This document shows positions 63,001-63,420 of a stretch of DNA of 64,000 bases, one piece after another. A model generated the notes under the pieces. It searched no databases and was not told where the DNA came from. It saw nothing but the letters and a program-made list of their open reading frames with translations. Each line of letters begins with the position of its first letter. Within the stretch, counting starts at the first letter, position 1. The position numbers were made by a program, and so were the translations under genes. This stretch comes from Clytia hemisphaerica. Lineage: Eukaryota > Cnidaria > Hydrozoa > Leptothecata > Clytiidae. The stretch lies in the NCBI GenBank assembly GCA_902728285.1, contig CACVBU010000821.1, positions 1,413,450 to 1,477,449 of the forward strand. Reading direction: 5' to 3'.

Positions 63001-63420
63001 ATTCCATGGTAAGGAATTTTTTGTTTTTCCGTCGTTTTTGTTAAAATGACGCGGCGCGACACGGCACATGACACTTTCATTTCCCATCCAAGAGTTTCAT
63101 ATCTAGCATTTCGGGGCTTTAAACTCGACGAGTTAGTTAGATAATTTTAATTGACCCTTTGGTACCTAAAAAATAATCAGCTGTCAGTACTGAAGATCCC
63201 GAAGTCGAATATTCTAACAAACTGTCAGATAATTGTGAAGTGACTACGAAAATAAAAAAAAGAAGATAGTTTAAGAGCGTCAAACTTACTACAAAATGAG
63301 CTTGTAAATGAAGTCTTGAATCAGTAACCGATGATTGGACGTGGTAAGGGATTTCTACATCAACACGACCTTCCTTTTTTCCAGTAATCGCCACAAGAAA
63401 TTCCATGGAACTATTACCAT
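6..63420 (-). CDS. DLEC1: Axonemal MSP/ASH-repeat protein, DLEC1/HYDIN family (partial at both ends)
   Basis: Fourteen exons on the minus strand join in phase with GT-AG sites into about 602 residues with no stop: 63290-63420, 40757-40894, 39814-39962, 39258-39411, 38489-38590, 37468-37595, 8793-8962, 3314-3465, 2825-2922, 2424-2494, 1580-1800, 1012-1128, 473-567, 6-87. The product is a chain of Ig-like MSP/ASH modules, seen as recurring motifs such as NFGLIRLGDCVEREVTLVN, RFGTHPSAGSDVKRSLRIN, DIRLDWDTF and VVPGQGYASLEISFTPP. This pattern is known from DLEC1 (CFAP81) and HYDIN, cilium and flagellum proteins associated with the central apparatus. The RFGTH..RSLR.NN, DIR.DW and VVPG.GYASL.ISFTP order fits DLEC1 best, but HYDIN or another CFAP paralogue is possible. 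Start and end lie outside the window. Two introns of 28.5 and 22.4 kb host other genes. Confidence 0.82.
88..472. other. DLEC1-like intron, nothing further seen
   Basis: This is AT-rich intron sequence between two short exons. I see no repeat or gene in it. Confidence 0.6.
473..567 (-). CDS. DLEC1: DLEC1-like exon
   Basis: Phase 0 in, phase 2 out, acceptor ATTTCAG and donor GTAAGA. It encodes GLDMLPFGVNMTACVQPP, a module-closing segment. Confidence 0.78.
777..1000. repeat. Minisatellite with unit CATATTACTGTTTTTGAAAA
   Basis: About five imperfect copies of a unit holding CATATTACTGTTTTTGAAAA plus an A/T spacer. They are separated in one place by unrelated sequence (about 875-945). The array ends roughly ten bases from the donor of the exon at 1012-1128. 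Confidence 0.7.
1012..1128 (-). CDS. DLEC1: DLEC1-like exon
   Basis: This exon has 39 codons, phase 0 on both sides. The acceptor is CACGACAG, chosen because the joined product reads KQM then VVPGQGYASLEISFTPP. It continues to LGFTMGHISLKQK, and the donor GTATAA is weak. A minisatellite starts a few bases inside the following intron. Confidence 0.8.
1580..1800 (-). CDS. DLEC1: DLEC1-like exon
   Basis: Phase 1 in, phase 0 out, acceptor TTTCTTAG. It opens with DIRLDWDTF, then an acidic run (VDDDDDQ), LIDLDCFYGNPFPILDQDG and an E/K-rich linker, and ends QPFKVLNKQM. The donor GTAATA is inferred because it joins the next exon in phase; reading on would meet a stop within seven codons. Confidence 0.83.
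2424..2494 (-). CDS. DLEC1: DLEC1-like exon
   Basis: A 71 base exon, phase 2 in and phase 1 out, acceptor TGTTTTAG and donor GTAAGT. It encodes RFGTHPSAGSDVKRSLRIN and NNKSYV, among the most diagnostic stretches of the family. Confidence 0.86.
2610..2705. repeat. Pogo/Tigger-like MITE remnant
   Basis: Contains GAGTCTTTTTAACTCGAACC and repeated AACTCGAA words, ending GACTCGACTGC. Related sequence occurs near 12206, 21250, 23456, 24271, 27671 and 45885. The superfamily call rests only on the terminal style. Confidence 0.4.
2825..2922 (-). CDS. DLEC1: DLEC1-like exon
   Basis: Phase 0 in, phase 2 out, acceptor GGCATTAG and donor GTAACT. It encodes VIPVRVNIIGTPLTFQM and then a PPIVR end that leads into RFGTH of the next exon. 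Confidence 0.84.
3314..3465 (-). CDS. DLEC1: DLEC1-like exon
   Basis: Phase 1 in, phase 0 out, acceptor TTTTAG and donor GTTAGT. It encodes CQPWYGSLSAYERKIVTV and SCQSDVWGDYNDLLHC. The W-G-x-Y-x-D-x-L signature recurs in DLEC1 and HYDIN. Confidence 0.85.
4012..4146 (-). repeat. 3' LTR
   Basis: A 135 base direct repeat of 5429-5562 with TG...CA ends on the element strand. The polypurine tract lies at 4147-4161. Confidence 0.88.
4400..5426 (-). pseudogene. Ty3/gypsy integrase, frameshifted
   Basis: The reading frame opens directly after the 5' LTR. It carries the H-x-GH...C-x-x-C zinc finger (HQGHLG ... CQQC), then the D-D-E core seen as ADFNGP, MITDNGPSW and LTERFMQN. A frameshift lies near 4790-4850. 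Reading resumes in another frame with LINYRTTPHVTIGYQPS, the usual integrase C-terminal motif. It breaks again near 4525, after which a third frame gives a short GTMITV-type segment. It is therefore non-functional as it stands. Confidence 0.85.
5429..5562 (-). repeat. 5' LTR
   Basis: A 134 base copy of 4012-4146 with a few differences: one extra G and a shortened TA run. The next bases on the element strand, TTGGCGAC, could be a primer-binding remnant but read in frame into integrase. Confidence 0.86.
5568..6149. other. Intron sequence, nothing recognised
   Basis: AT-rich DNA with an A tract near 5865-5887. No gene or repeat family was recognised. Confidence 0.5.
7370..7637. mobile_element. 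MITE family 1 (ATTCTTA word), copy 1
   Basis: Inverted ends CACGCTTTTTTTTTT...AAAAAAAAAGCGTG are flanked by TA duplications at 7368-7369 and 7638-7639. The boundaries are proven by the interrupted LINE frame. The interior repeats ATTCTTA eight times, several preceded by TTTCATCATGGA. The TA target suggests a Tc1/mariner-type transposase in trans. Confidence 0.9.
8250..8292 (+). repeat. A-rich LINE tail
   Basis: A long, slightly interrupted A tract follows the LINE 3' UTR, as expected of a target-primed insertion. Confidence 0.7.
8793..8962 (-). CDS. DLEC1: DLEC1-like exon
   Basis: Phase 2 in, phase 1 out, acceptor ATTTTAG and donor GTAGTA. It encodes IEFGQSVVLGQKANALVVIE then ENRSEISTTFDL, the canonical F-G-x-x-V-x-L-G start of an MSP/ASH module. 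Its end runs in phase into the exon at 3314-3465. Confidence 0.84.
9044..9218. mobile_element. MITE family 2 (GTTCTTA word)
   Basis: CACGTTTTTTTATGAG at the left and GTTCTTATAAAAAAACGTG at the right, flanked by TA. The inside holds GTTCTTA and AAGCCTTA words. Confidence 0.8.
9255..9745. repeat. Tandem repeat of about 124 bp, four copies
   Basis: The landmark CAGCCATATA recurs at 9331, 9451, 9575 and 9699, giving spacings of 120, 124 and 124. Each unit also holds a TAAGCA(C/T)CTA word and GTAAACAAGGGA. Copies are diverged. Confidence 0.85.
9862..10176 (+). pseudogene. Hypothetical 104-codon reading frame with one internal TGA
   Basis: From an ATG the frame reads 38 codons (MVSKEAPSEYKFLAKRLL...HSRL), meets TGA at 9976-9978 and continues open in the same frame from ATG 9979 for 65 codons to TAA. 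The second half contains YLLVYDIERRRVLGTKQNF and a basic, hydrophobic end. A single CGA to TGA change would explain the break. It could also be two chance open stretches. I do not recognise the protein. It follows a tandem repeat and no promoter is evident. Confidence 0.3.
10756..11164 (-). mobile_element. tRNA-derived SINE with 15 bp TSD
   Basis: The body is 10771-11149 on the minus strand, flanked by TTTCTATTTTCGTAT at 10756-10770 and 11150-11164. The 5' head is tRNA-like, with an A-box-like TGGTGTAGTGGTTA and a B-box GAGTTCGATACCC, resembling Gln/Glu tRNA. The 3' end is a short ATCT repeat. Open frames on both strands here are chance. Confidence 0.88.
11352..11359 (+). promoter_or_regulatory. 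TATA box of gene A
   Basis: TATAAAAG lies 72 bases before the start codon, followed by a TCAAATCAAA word also present before copy B. Confidence 0.7.
11424..12010 (+). CDS. Secreted W-x-DNYLC repeat protein, copy A
   Basis: Two exons, 11424-11655 and 11772-12010, joined in phase 1 (GTAAGT...TTTTACAG), give 156 residues. The signal peptide is MRLLVIFALSVICSADA. Three modules of about 45 residues follow. Each has F/M-x-W-S...GP...C and ends in a W-x-D-N-Y/F-L-C box: DPHTWKDNYLC, DPHTWRDNFLC, HYWNDNYLC. Seven cysteines remain after cleavage: one pair per module plus one near the N terminus. The protein is probably extracellular and may be disulphide-bonded. I do not recognise the family and assign no function. 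It is intact, with its own TATA box, and lies antisense inside the DLEC1-like intron. Confidence 0.85.
12147..12152 (+). terminator. Poly(A) signal AATAAA for gene A
   Basis: AATAAA 137 bases after the stop codon of copy A, with a T-rich stretch downstream. Confidence 0.6.
12153..13432. other. Spacer between copies A and B
   Basis: AT-rich, with a weak pogo-like remnant near 12206. No gene is seen. Confidence 0.5.
13433..13680. mobile_element. MITE family 2 (GTTCTTA word)
   Basis: CACGTTCTTTTTATAAGAAC to GTTCTTATAAAAAACGTG between TA dinucleotides, with repeated GTTCTTA and AAGCCT words. Confidence 0.82.
13779..14047. mobile_element. MITE family 1 (ATTCTTA word), copy 2
   Basis: Nearly identical by eye to 7370-7637, with only a handful of substitutions. 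CACGC...GCGTG ends lie between TA dinucleotides. This suggests recent mobility. Confidence 0.9.
14195..14202 (+). promoter_or_regulatory. TATA box of copy B
   Basis: TATATAAG lies 92 bases before the ATG, followed by a TCAAATCAAATCA stretch shared with copy A. Confidence 0.6.
14287..15477 (+). pseudogene. W-x-DNYLC repeat protein pseudogene, copy B
   Basis: Same gene plan as copy A: exon 1 is 14287-14530 (signal MMKLIFFLLGVVCFPQTQA, donor GTATGT, phase 1) and exon 2 begins at 15222 after TTAATCTTAG. Exon 1 has a TAG at codon 29 (14371) where relatives continue into the first W-S module. Exon 2 keeps WMDNYLC, then loses frame near 15313 and again near 15340. Later text reads CIQWTEPEQPKDKNW and NNYLCADEYPIKKK in a different frame, ending at a TAA. 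With one nonsense codon and at least two frameshifts it is a decayed gene, though its TATA box survives. Confidence 0.85.
15574..15828. mobile_element. MITE family 2, diverged copy
   Basis: CACACTTTTTTTATAGCAGC at the left and AAAAAACGTGTG at the right. The inside keeps GAAGCC(T)...GTTCTTA words. Confidence 0.6.
15888..16083. mobile_element. MITE family 2, short copy
   Basis: CACGTTTTTTTTTTATAAGA to GTTCTTATAAAAAAAAACGTG between TA dinucleotides. It matches 52449-52700 closely but lacks the last third. Confidence 0.85.
16084..17532. other. Intron spacer with a decayed family-2 end
   Basis: No gene is seen. A right terminus GTTCTTATAAAAAAACGTG lies at about 17473-17492 with only a faint left half. 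Confidence 0.45.
17533..17685. mobile_element. Palindromic MITE
   Basis: Arms beginning GGGTTTTTGATTTTTCTAA pair with TTAGAAAAATCAAAAACTC. The inner arms share GGGGGTATTACAAT and ATTGTAATACCCCC. A transcript would form a hairpin of about 65 base pairs with a short loop. Confidence 0.75.
18487..18732. mobile_element. MITE family 2, reverse orientation
   Basis: CAAGTTTTTAAGTACAAACT at the left and TTATAAAAAAACGTG at the right between TA dinucleotides. The interior carries TAAGAAC words and GGCTTTGC. Confidence 0.75.
18886..19873. mobile_element. MITE family 2 interrupted by a GGACCTACC element
   Basis: The left piece (GCGTTTTTTATAAGAGCAAA, from 18886) and right piece (19665-19873, ending GTTCTTATAAAAAAACGTG) belong to one family-2 copy. 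They are separated by the element at 18937-19661. Confidence 0.65.
18937..19661. mobile_element. GGACCTACC-ended non-autonomous element, copy 1
   Basis: Starts TGGACCTACCTGATGAT and ends AGGTAGGTCCA. Before the right end is GAGAAAAGCTGGTAACAGAC with a GGAC/GAAC run, shared with the copies at 21739 and 46130. It contains a family-3-like end (GTTCCTTATAAAAAAAAAA then CGTG, 19173-19195). Confidence 0.6.
20001..20031 (-). ncRNA. Hammerhead-ribozyme-like motif, degenerate
   Basis: On the minus strand CTGACGA is followed by a perfect 7 bp stem (GACCTGC, loop ACCAA, GCAGGTC) and GAAA, the core order of a hammerhead. Such motifs are known in Penelope-like retroelements. Stem III would be only a weak two-pair helix (A-U and U-G) and I found no stem I, so it is probably a dead remnant. 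Confidence 0.4.
20217..20368. mobile_element. Mariner-type MITE with CAGGGTGTCCCTAATTAAAG ends
   Basis: Terminal inverted repeats of about 27 bases (CAGGGTGTCCCTAATTAAAG...) are flanked by TA at 20215-20216 and 20369-20370. The 152 base body has no coding capacity. Confidence 0.9.
20770..20802 (+). promoter_or_regulatory. Conserved upstream block of gene C
   Basis: AAAATAATCTTCTA and GACCAATGAGAGA occur in the same order and similar spacing before gene D (26340-26379). They lie about 65-95 bases before the TATA box and include a CCAAT pentamer. Confidence 0.55.
20865..20870 (+). promoter_or_regulatory. TATA box of gene C
   Basis: TATAAA in a position matching the TATA box of gene D relative to the conserved block. 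The start codon is 517 bases away, so a 5'UTR intron is inferred, ending at CTTTAG 21371-21376. Confidence 0.55.
21382..23267 (+). CDS. Secreted W-x-DNYLC repeat protein, copy C
   Basis: Exons 21382-21601 and 23026-23267, phase 1 splice (GTAAGA...ATTTAG), 153 residues. Signal peptide MLKIIFILGYCVLCSNA. Module boxes are QPQWDNNFFC, DPHGWDDNYLC and HRWDNNYLC. The linker FEWSFSGQITGKDCIQW matches copy A, and the end ADTFPID is also shared. The start ATG lies five bases after a splice acceptor (CTTTAG), the same layout as copy D. The 1.4 kb intron was enlarged by a transposon (21739-22826). It is intact, with function unknown. Confidence 0.85.
21739..22826. mobile_element. GGACCTACC-ended element, copy 2
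   Basis: TGGACCTACCTG at the left, GGCAGGTCCA at the right. Inside are two diverged tandem subunits, each running from an ACATCTATCTCAT.AAAAAA stretch to GAGAAAAGCT. It sits inside the intron of gene C. Confidence 0.65.
23575..23786. mobile_element. GC-ended MITE
   Basis: Inverted ends TAAAGTCCGGTCTCTACTTG and the matching GTGGAGACCGGCTTTA, each next to a GCGCGC tract, enclose about 200 bases with no coding capacity. Confidence 0.75.
24271..24422. repeat. Pogo/Tigger-like MITE remnant
   Basis: CAGTGTGGAGTCCCTATAAA at the left and AGATTCCACTG at the right, with a TTCGAGTTAAGG word inside. Imperfect inverted ends. Confidence 0.5.
24423..26330. other. Spacer between C and D
   Basis: No gene is seen. 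A half MITE terminus is near 24480. G runs near 25109-25117 and 25140 belong to short repeats containing CAAAGCGTACG-like words. Confidence 0.45.
26340..26379 (+). promoter_or_regulatory. Conserved upstream block of gene D
   Basis: AAAATAATCTTCTA and GGACCAATGAGAGA correspond to 20770-20802 before gene C. Further upstream both genes also share an ACGCGG...ATCAATTATTT stretch. Confidence 0.55.
26434..26439 (+). promoter_or_regulatory. TATA box of gene D
   Basis: TATAAG, followed by a likely 5'UTR exon ending at 26525 (ATAAG then GTAAGA) and an intron to the acceptor TTTTAG at 27101. Confidence 0.5.
26835..27067. mobile_element. MITE family 2-like, in the 5'UTR intron of gene D
   Basis: CACGCTTTTTTATAAGAAC at the left and GTTCTTATAAAAAACATG at the right. 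The interior carries TAAGAAC words. It ends 34 bases before the inferred 3' splice site. Confidence 0.65.
27113..28791 (+). pseudogene. W-x-DNYLC repeat protein, copy D, frameshifted
   Basis: Exon 1 27113-27347 is open (signal MLKIIFILGYISFGSRVLG, box HDWNNNYFC, donor GTGAGT, phase 1). Exon 2 starts at 28504 after TTCACATTCAG and reads GPIPSMRCIRIIE and GWDDNFLC. An extra T at 28599-28600 then shifts the frame and stops at 28608-28610. The lost part is intact in the next frame: FEWSMEDPIVGKDCIQW, GWDDNYLC, then a tail of charged residues and six prolines ending TGA 28789-28791. With one lesion and an otherwise clean sequence, it is a young pseudogene, a truncated allele or an assembly error. 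As read it would give about 114 residues and lack the third module. Confidence 0.7.
27671..27814. mobile_element. Pogo/Tigger-like MITE
   Basis: CAGTAGAGTCTCTTTAATTC at the left and GTAGACCCCACTA at the right, between TA dinucleotides, with CTCGAA repeats inside. It lies in the intron of copy D. Confidence 0.6.
29548..30827 (-). repeat. Tandem array, left arm of element B
   Basis: 60 and 66 base units in reverse orientation. The 66 base form inserts GGCCATG-type sequence before a TATATA stretch. Confidence 0.88.
31323..31478. mobile_element. Short MITE in the loop of element B
   Basis: Inverted ends TATAGCCCTGCA and TGCAGGGCTATA enclose about 130 bases. The TA may be the target duplication. 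Next to it (30829-31135), TTTTAGCGA recurs in both orientations. Confidence 0.75.
32117..34147 (+). repeat. Tandem array, right arm of element B
   Basis: Same units as the left arm but in forward orientation, with extra CAACAAATACC variants and partial units. It is interrupted by an insertion at 33474-33953. Confidence 0.88.
33468..33959 (+). mobile_element. A-tailed insertion inside the right arm of element B
   Basis: 480 bases (33474-33953) unrelated to the array are flanked by CTCGAC at 33468-33473 and 33954-33959. It has a nine-base A run near its end. This suggests a retroposed sequence, class unknown. No pol III boxes were recognised. Confidence 0.55.
34345..36145. other. Intron spacer, no gene seen
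   Basis: AT-rich. GAGGAGACTGGTAACAAAAA at 35334 also appears, slightly changed, near 50578. CCAGC.CAGCTGGTTTATTCA near 35258 recurs near 61160. These are fragments of an unclassified repeat. Confidence 0.4.
36146..37264. mobile_element. Foldback-like element C
   Basis: Ends CCGGTGT (36146) and ACACCGG (37264). Left arm 36160-36310 and right arm about 37065-37250 carry GACTCCCC and AAACTAGTAAAT units in opposite orientation, with TTTCCTAGGAAAT in both. The right arm has long G runs. Confidence 0.5.
37468..37595 (-). CDS. DLEC1: DLEC1-like exon
   Basis: Phase 0 in, phase 2 out, acceptor TTCTTCAG and donor GTAAGT. It contains DPVVFELSTDVQGLIVDV, a usual module-closing strand. The next exon lies 28.5 kb away and joins in phase. 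Confidence 0.8.
38052..38071. repeat. Poly-G run
   Basis: About 20 uninterrupted G bases in intron sequence. Other G runs of 8-15 lie at about 7096, 25109, 36841, 37071, 37211, 45390 and 45500. Confidence 0.8.
38489..38590 (-). CDS. DLEC1: DLEC1-like exon
   Basis: A short exon of exactly 34 codons, phase 0 on both sides, acceptor TTTTTCAG and donor GTGAGT. It contains ENVEIAYEVEEFTLEAHQ and continues the beta-sandwich begun in the previous exon. Confidence 0.76.
38670..38866. mobile_element. AATAGACC MITE, copy 1
   Basis: Inverted ends AATAGAC.TTTTCATAAATT and ATGAAAAGGTCTATT extend about 45 bases inward, including GTCACGAACATCACTTGCCT. It lies in a DLEC1-like intron, 80 bases before an exon. 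Confidence 0.85.
39258..39411 (-). CDS. DLEC1: DLEC1-like exon
   Basis: Phase 2 in and phase 0 out; the acceptor is TTTTTTAG and the donor GTAACT is less usual. It encodes DCPLAVEVTLCNAGLLPAT, a new Ig-like strand pair with the typical L-x-N-x-G-x-L turn. Confidence 0.76.
39814..39962 (-). CDS. DLEC1: DLEC1-like exon
   Basis: Phase 0 in, phase 2 out, donor GTAAGT. It encodes LQITPNEGVLGANSEETI then an RFCPKEE segment, the P-x-x-G-x-L loop and closing strands usual in MSP/ASH domains. Confidence 0.8.
40010..40110. repeat. AATTTCGC-rich repeat
   Basis: Several TTCGCGGAT and AATTTCGC words in both orientations, similar to 40925-41155. Confidence 0.4.
40505..40725. repeat. Repeat shared with 7090-7240
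   Basis: GGTAGGTCGTTTACC followed by a C run is the reverse of the G run plus GGTAAACGACCTACC at 7096. Shared words include ACAGTGCACTT. Family unknown. Confidence 0.45.
40757..40894 (-). CDS. DLEC1: DLEC1-like exon
   Basis: This exon has 46 codons, phase 0 on both sides, with acceptor TTTTTTCAG and donor GTATCA. It contains NFGLIRLGDCVEREVTLVN followed by NTSPIEARW, the opening strands of an MSP/ASH module. It joins the exon at 63290 directly in phase across a 22.4 kb intron. Confidence 0.82.
40925..41155. mobile_element. MITE with AGGGAACTAATTTTTG ends
   Basis: Left GTACCTTAAGGGAACTAATT, right AATTAGTTCCCTTTAGGTAA. The inside has further GGAACTAATTTTCGC words in both directions. Confidence 0.7.
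41740..41980 (+). mobile_element. Possible LINE 3' end with A tail
   Basis: T-rich, untranslated sequence followed by a 30 base A/G-rich tail (about 41951-41980). It may be a retroposon 3' end. No protein remnant is seen. Confidence 0.3.
41981..43799. other. Intron spacer, nothing recognised
   Basis: Open stretches here have no motif or splice context that I trust. Confidence 0.4.
43814..43986. mobile_element. Long imperfect hairpin (MITE)
   Basis: Arms TTTTCGACCGTAG and CTACGGTCGAAAAA extend inward through GCGCGGGCA/TGGCACGCGC and CCACTAAAAC/GTTTAGTGG to a centre near 43912. Confidence 0.65.
44227..44433. mobile_element. AATAGACC MITE, copy 2
   Basis: AATAGACCTTTTCATAAATT at the left and ATGAAAAGGTCTATT at the right, with the same ACTTGCCTCGT inner arm as the other copies. 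Confidence 0.87.
44434..46129. other. Intron spacer
   Basis: No gene is seen. G runs near 45390 and 45500 sit inside an inverted pair of CTCTCGGGTACCTAATAGCC-like ends (45460-45622). A pogo-like remnant lies near 45885-45990. Confidence 0.45.
46130..48284. mobile_element. GGACCTACC-ended element, copy 3
   Basis: TGGACCTACCTGATGATGAA at the left and CGGGGTAGGTCCA at the right. The interior is a series of diverged units with TTTCCGGCATATTTCCGGCA and AAAAATC.GACTC.G words. It includes an apparently identical tandem duplication of 567 bases, and has no convincing coding region. Confidence 0.7.
47105..48238. repeat. 567 bp tandem duplication
   Basis: 47105-47671 and 47672-48238 appear identical by eye, base for base. 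Each runs from TGCATTAGTGTGCAAAATTT to the GACGGACGAACGG run. It is either very recent or an assembly artefact. Confidence 0.85.
48428..51912 (-). CDS. Secreted protein with PAN-like N-terminus and LamG-like C-terminus
   Basis: Four exons in phase: 51634-51912, 50917-50947 (31 bases), 49683-49881, 48428-48857, giving 312 residues. Signal peptide MVFNPLLVILMISLTHA. Residues 30-72 have a Cys pattern (CPSL...ECILFCRGMENTTSF...CQCVAKSC) like a PAN/apple module. From about residue 105 the sequence is beta-rich and resembles a LamG/concanavalin-like fold, with GITFALRVRAS, GDIVLGIWANTF and YKWHHYVIAIR. The H-H-Y-V-I strand is typical. It ends PENTFCVLDTSNCRTIC. The extracellular role is unknown. 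It is nested on the same strand inside the DLEC1-like intron. A SINE carrying a MITE lies in intron 1, about 20 bases past the first donor. Confidence 0.8.
49375..49537. repeat. Repeat with imperfect inverted ends, copy 1
   Basis: ACGCACTCTAATTTGACGTT at the left and GATCGAATTAGAGAGCGT at the right. The inside has TTATTCGATAAGCTCC words. A second copy lies at 62798-62952. Confidence 0.65.
51023..51622 (-). mobile_element. tRNA-derived SINE with 9 bp TSD, interrupted by a MITE
   Basis: The body is 51032-51613 on the minus strand, with TAAGAAATA at 51023-51031 and 51614-51622. The head has GCAGTGGTAGAGC (A box) and GGTTCAACCCC (B box). The MITE at 51235-51604 interrupts the head upstream of the A box. 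Without it the SINE is about 210 bases. Confidence 0.82.
51235..51604. mobile_element. MITE family 3 (GTTCCTTA word)
   Basis: CACGTTTTTTTTATAAGGA at the left and AAAAAAACGTG at the right, with TA at 51233-51234 and 51605-51606. Five internal GTTCCTTA words occur, three shortly after AGCCTG. Confidence 0.85.
52449..52700. mobile_element. MITE family 2 (GTTCTTA word), full copy
   Basis: CACGTTTTTTTTATAAGAAC to GTTCTTATAAAAAAAAAA then CGTG, between TA dinucleotides. Five GTTCTTA words, most preceded by AAGCCT. Confidence 0.9.
52701..54608. other. Intron spacer
   Basis: No gene is seen. A decayed family-2 right end lies at about 54310-54351. Confidence 0.45.
54609..54818. mobile_element. AATAGACC MITE, copy 3
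   Basis: AATAGACCTTTTCATAAATT at the left and ATGAAAAGATGTATT at the right, with the shared inner arm. Confidence 0.85.
54843..55029. mobile_element. MITE family 2, reverse orientation
   Basis: CACTTTTTTCATAAGAACAA at the left and GTTCTTATAAAAAAACAACC at the right. TAAGAAC words lie inside. Confidence 0.65.
55426..55935 (+). CDS. Probable lipid-anchored protein of unknown function (MGCGKS)
   Basis: A single open reading frame of 169 residues. The frame is open further upstream, but the ATG at 55426 is chosen because it gives MGCGKSKE, a classic N-myristoylation (Gly2) and palmitoylation (Cys3) start. A basic patch (KPRRRRPR) follows at residues 21-28. Residues 40-140 alternate hydrophobic strands (GYVIYSTP, NLGLLCITSMKIV, IEVPLTEIINVKP, GIISIKCRI, IICANFKV) and end in a helix-like KTCGEIEKARKSC. 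That is compatible with a PH/GRAM-like fold, but this is inference. The tail is Ser/Arg-rich. No introns are seen, so a retrocopy is possible. It lies antisense in a DLEC1-like intron. AATAAA overlaps its stop codon. Confidence 0.65.
   Translation: MGCGKSKEIAEDVVQYREKPRRRRPRLDSVVAKQTDSLGYVIYSTPTEGYNLSHGLHVYDSGSNLGLLCITSMKIVHQANDLARIEVPLTEIINVKPKLLQMNYMTYPNDGIISIKCRIDEDIICANFKVDSPEKTCGEIEKARKSCCANNNTLKRSSLSRSSRIIFKQ
55972..56013. repeat. 21 bp direct duplication
   Basis: TGCGGATCAAGCATCTTTCAT occurs twice in tandem just after the MGCGKS gene. Confidence 0.85.
56106..56192. mobile_element. CCCAGCTGGCACA MITE, copy 1
   Basis: Inverted ends CCAAGCTGGCCCATAACGTT and GTGTCAGATGG, with AACGTTCATCTAACGTT inside. 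Confidence 0.6.
56586..56839. mobile_element. MITE family 2, reverse orientation, full copy
   Basis: Reverse complement of the 52449-52700 type: TAAGAAC words and AAGGCTT words, ends CACGT10 and CGTG between TA dinucleotides. Confidence 0.9.
57022..57376. mobile_element. MITE family 1 (ATTCTTA word), copy 3
   Basis: CACGCTTTTTTTAATAAGAA to TATTCTTATAAAAAAAAGCG, between TA dinucleotides. It is about 85 bases longer than the other copies through extra central sequence, and has the same ATTCTTA words. Confidence 0.85.
57518..57752. mobile_element. MITE family 2, diverged ends
   Basis: CACTTTTTCTATAAGAACAT at the left and GTTCTTATAAAAAAAGTG at the right. Both ends carry the same change from CACGT to CACTT, keeping the ends matched. 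Confidence 0.7.
57753..59440. other. Intron spacer, nothing recognised
   Basis: AT-rich. Short open stretches lack motifs or splice support. Confidence 0.4.
59441..59568. mobile_element. Near-perfect palindrome, 128 bp
   Basis: TA-flanked. GTTATCACATGACTTC at one end pairs with GAAGTCATGCGATAAC at the other. The middle reads GTTCCGAGATTTTCCCGTAA and its reverse complement around a central AATATT. Confidence 0.88.
59796..59891. mobile_element. CCCAGCTGGCACA MITE, copy 2
   Basis: CCCAGCTGGCACAGAACGTC at the left and ACGTCGTGTGCCAACA at the right, with AACGTTAGATGAACGTT inside. Confidence 0.7.
59892..61404. other. Intron spacer
   Basis: No gene is seen. A duplicated CGTACATATACG word lies near 60122 and 60156. 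Confidence 0.4.
61405..61542. mobile_element. CCCAGCTGGCACA MITE, copy 3
   Basis: CCCAGCTGACACATAACATT at the left and AACGTTGTGTGCAAGCTGGG at the right. The centre holds a further small inverted pair, CAAGGACAAG/TTGTCCTTG. Confidence 0.82.
61543..62797. other. Intron spacer, nothing recognised
   Basis: The inverted words GTTTCGGAACGATA and CGTTCCGGAA near 62120-62775 hint at a decayed inverted-repeat element, too weak to delimit. Confidence 0.35.
62798..62952. repeat. Repeat with imperfect inverted ends, copy 2
   Basis: Shares ACGTTCTACTATTC, GCAAGAAACTCTCATAAACG and AATTCCCCTTGAA with 49375-49537. Confidence 0.7.
63290..63420 (-). CDS. DLEC1: DLEC1-like exon (first in window)
   Basis: An acceptor TTTCAG precedes it and a donor GTAAGT follows. 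It enters in phase 1 and leaves in phase 0. It encodes 43 full codons including AITGKKEGRVDVEIPYHV, a typical end of an MSP/ASH beta-sandwich. The preceding exon is outside the window. Confidence 0.78.

Larger units (their letters stand above)
40895..63289 (-). other. 22.4 kb DLEC1-like intron hosting two genes
   Basis: Its flanking exons join in phase 0. It contains the LamG-like gene (same strand), the MGCGKS gene (opposite strand), a SINE, a 2.1 kb transposon and many MITEs. Confidence 0.72.
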
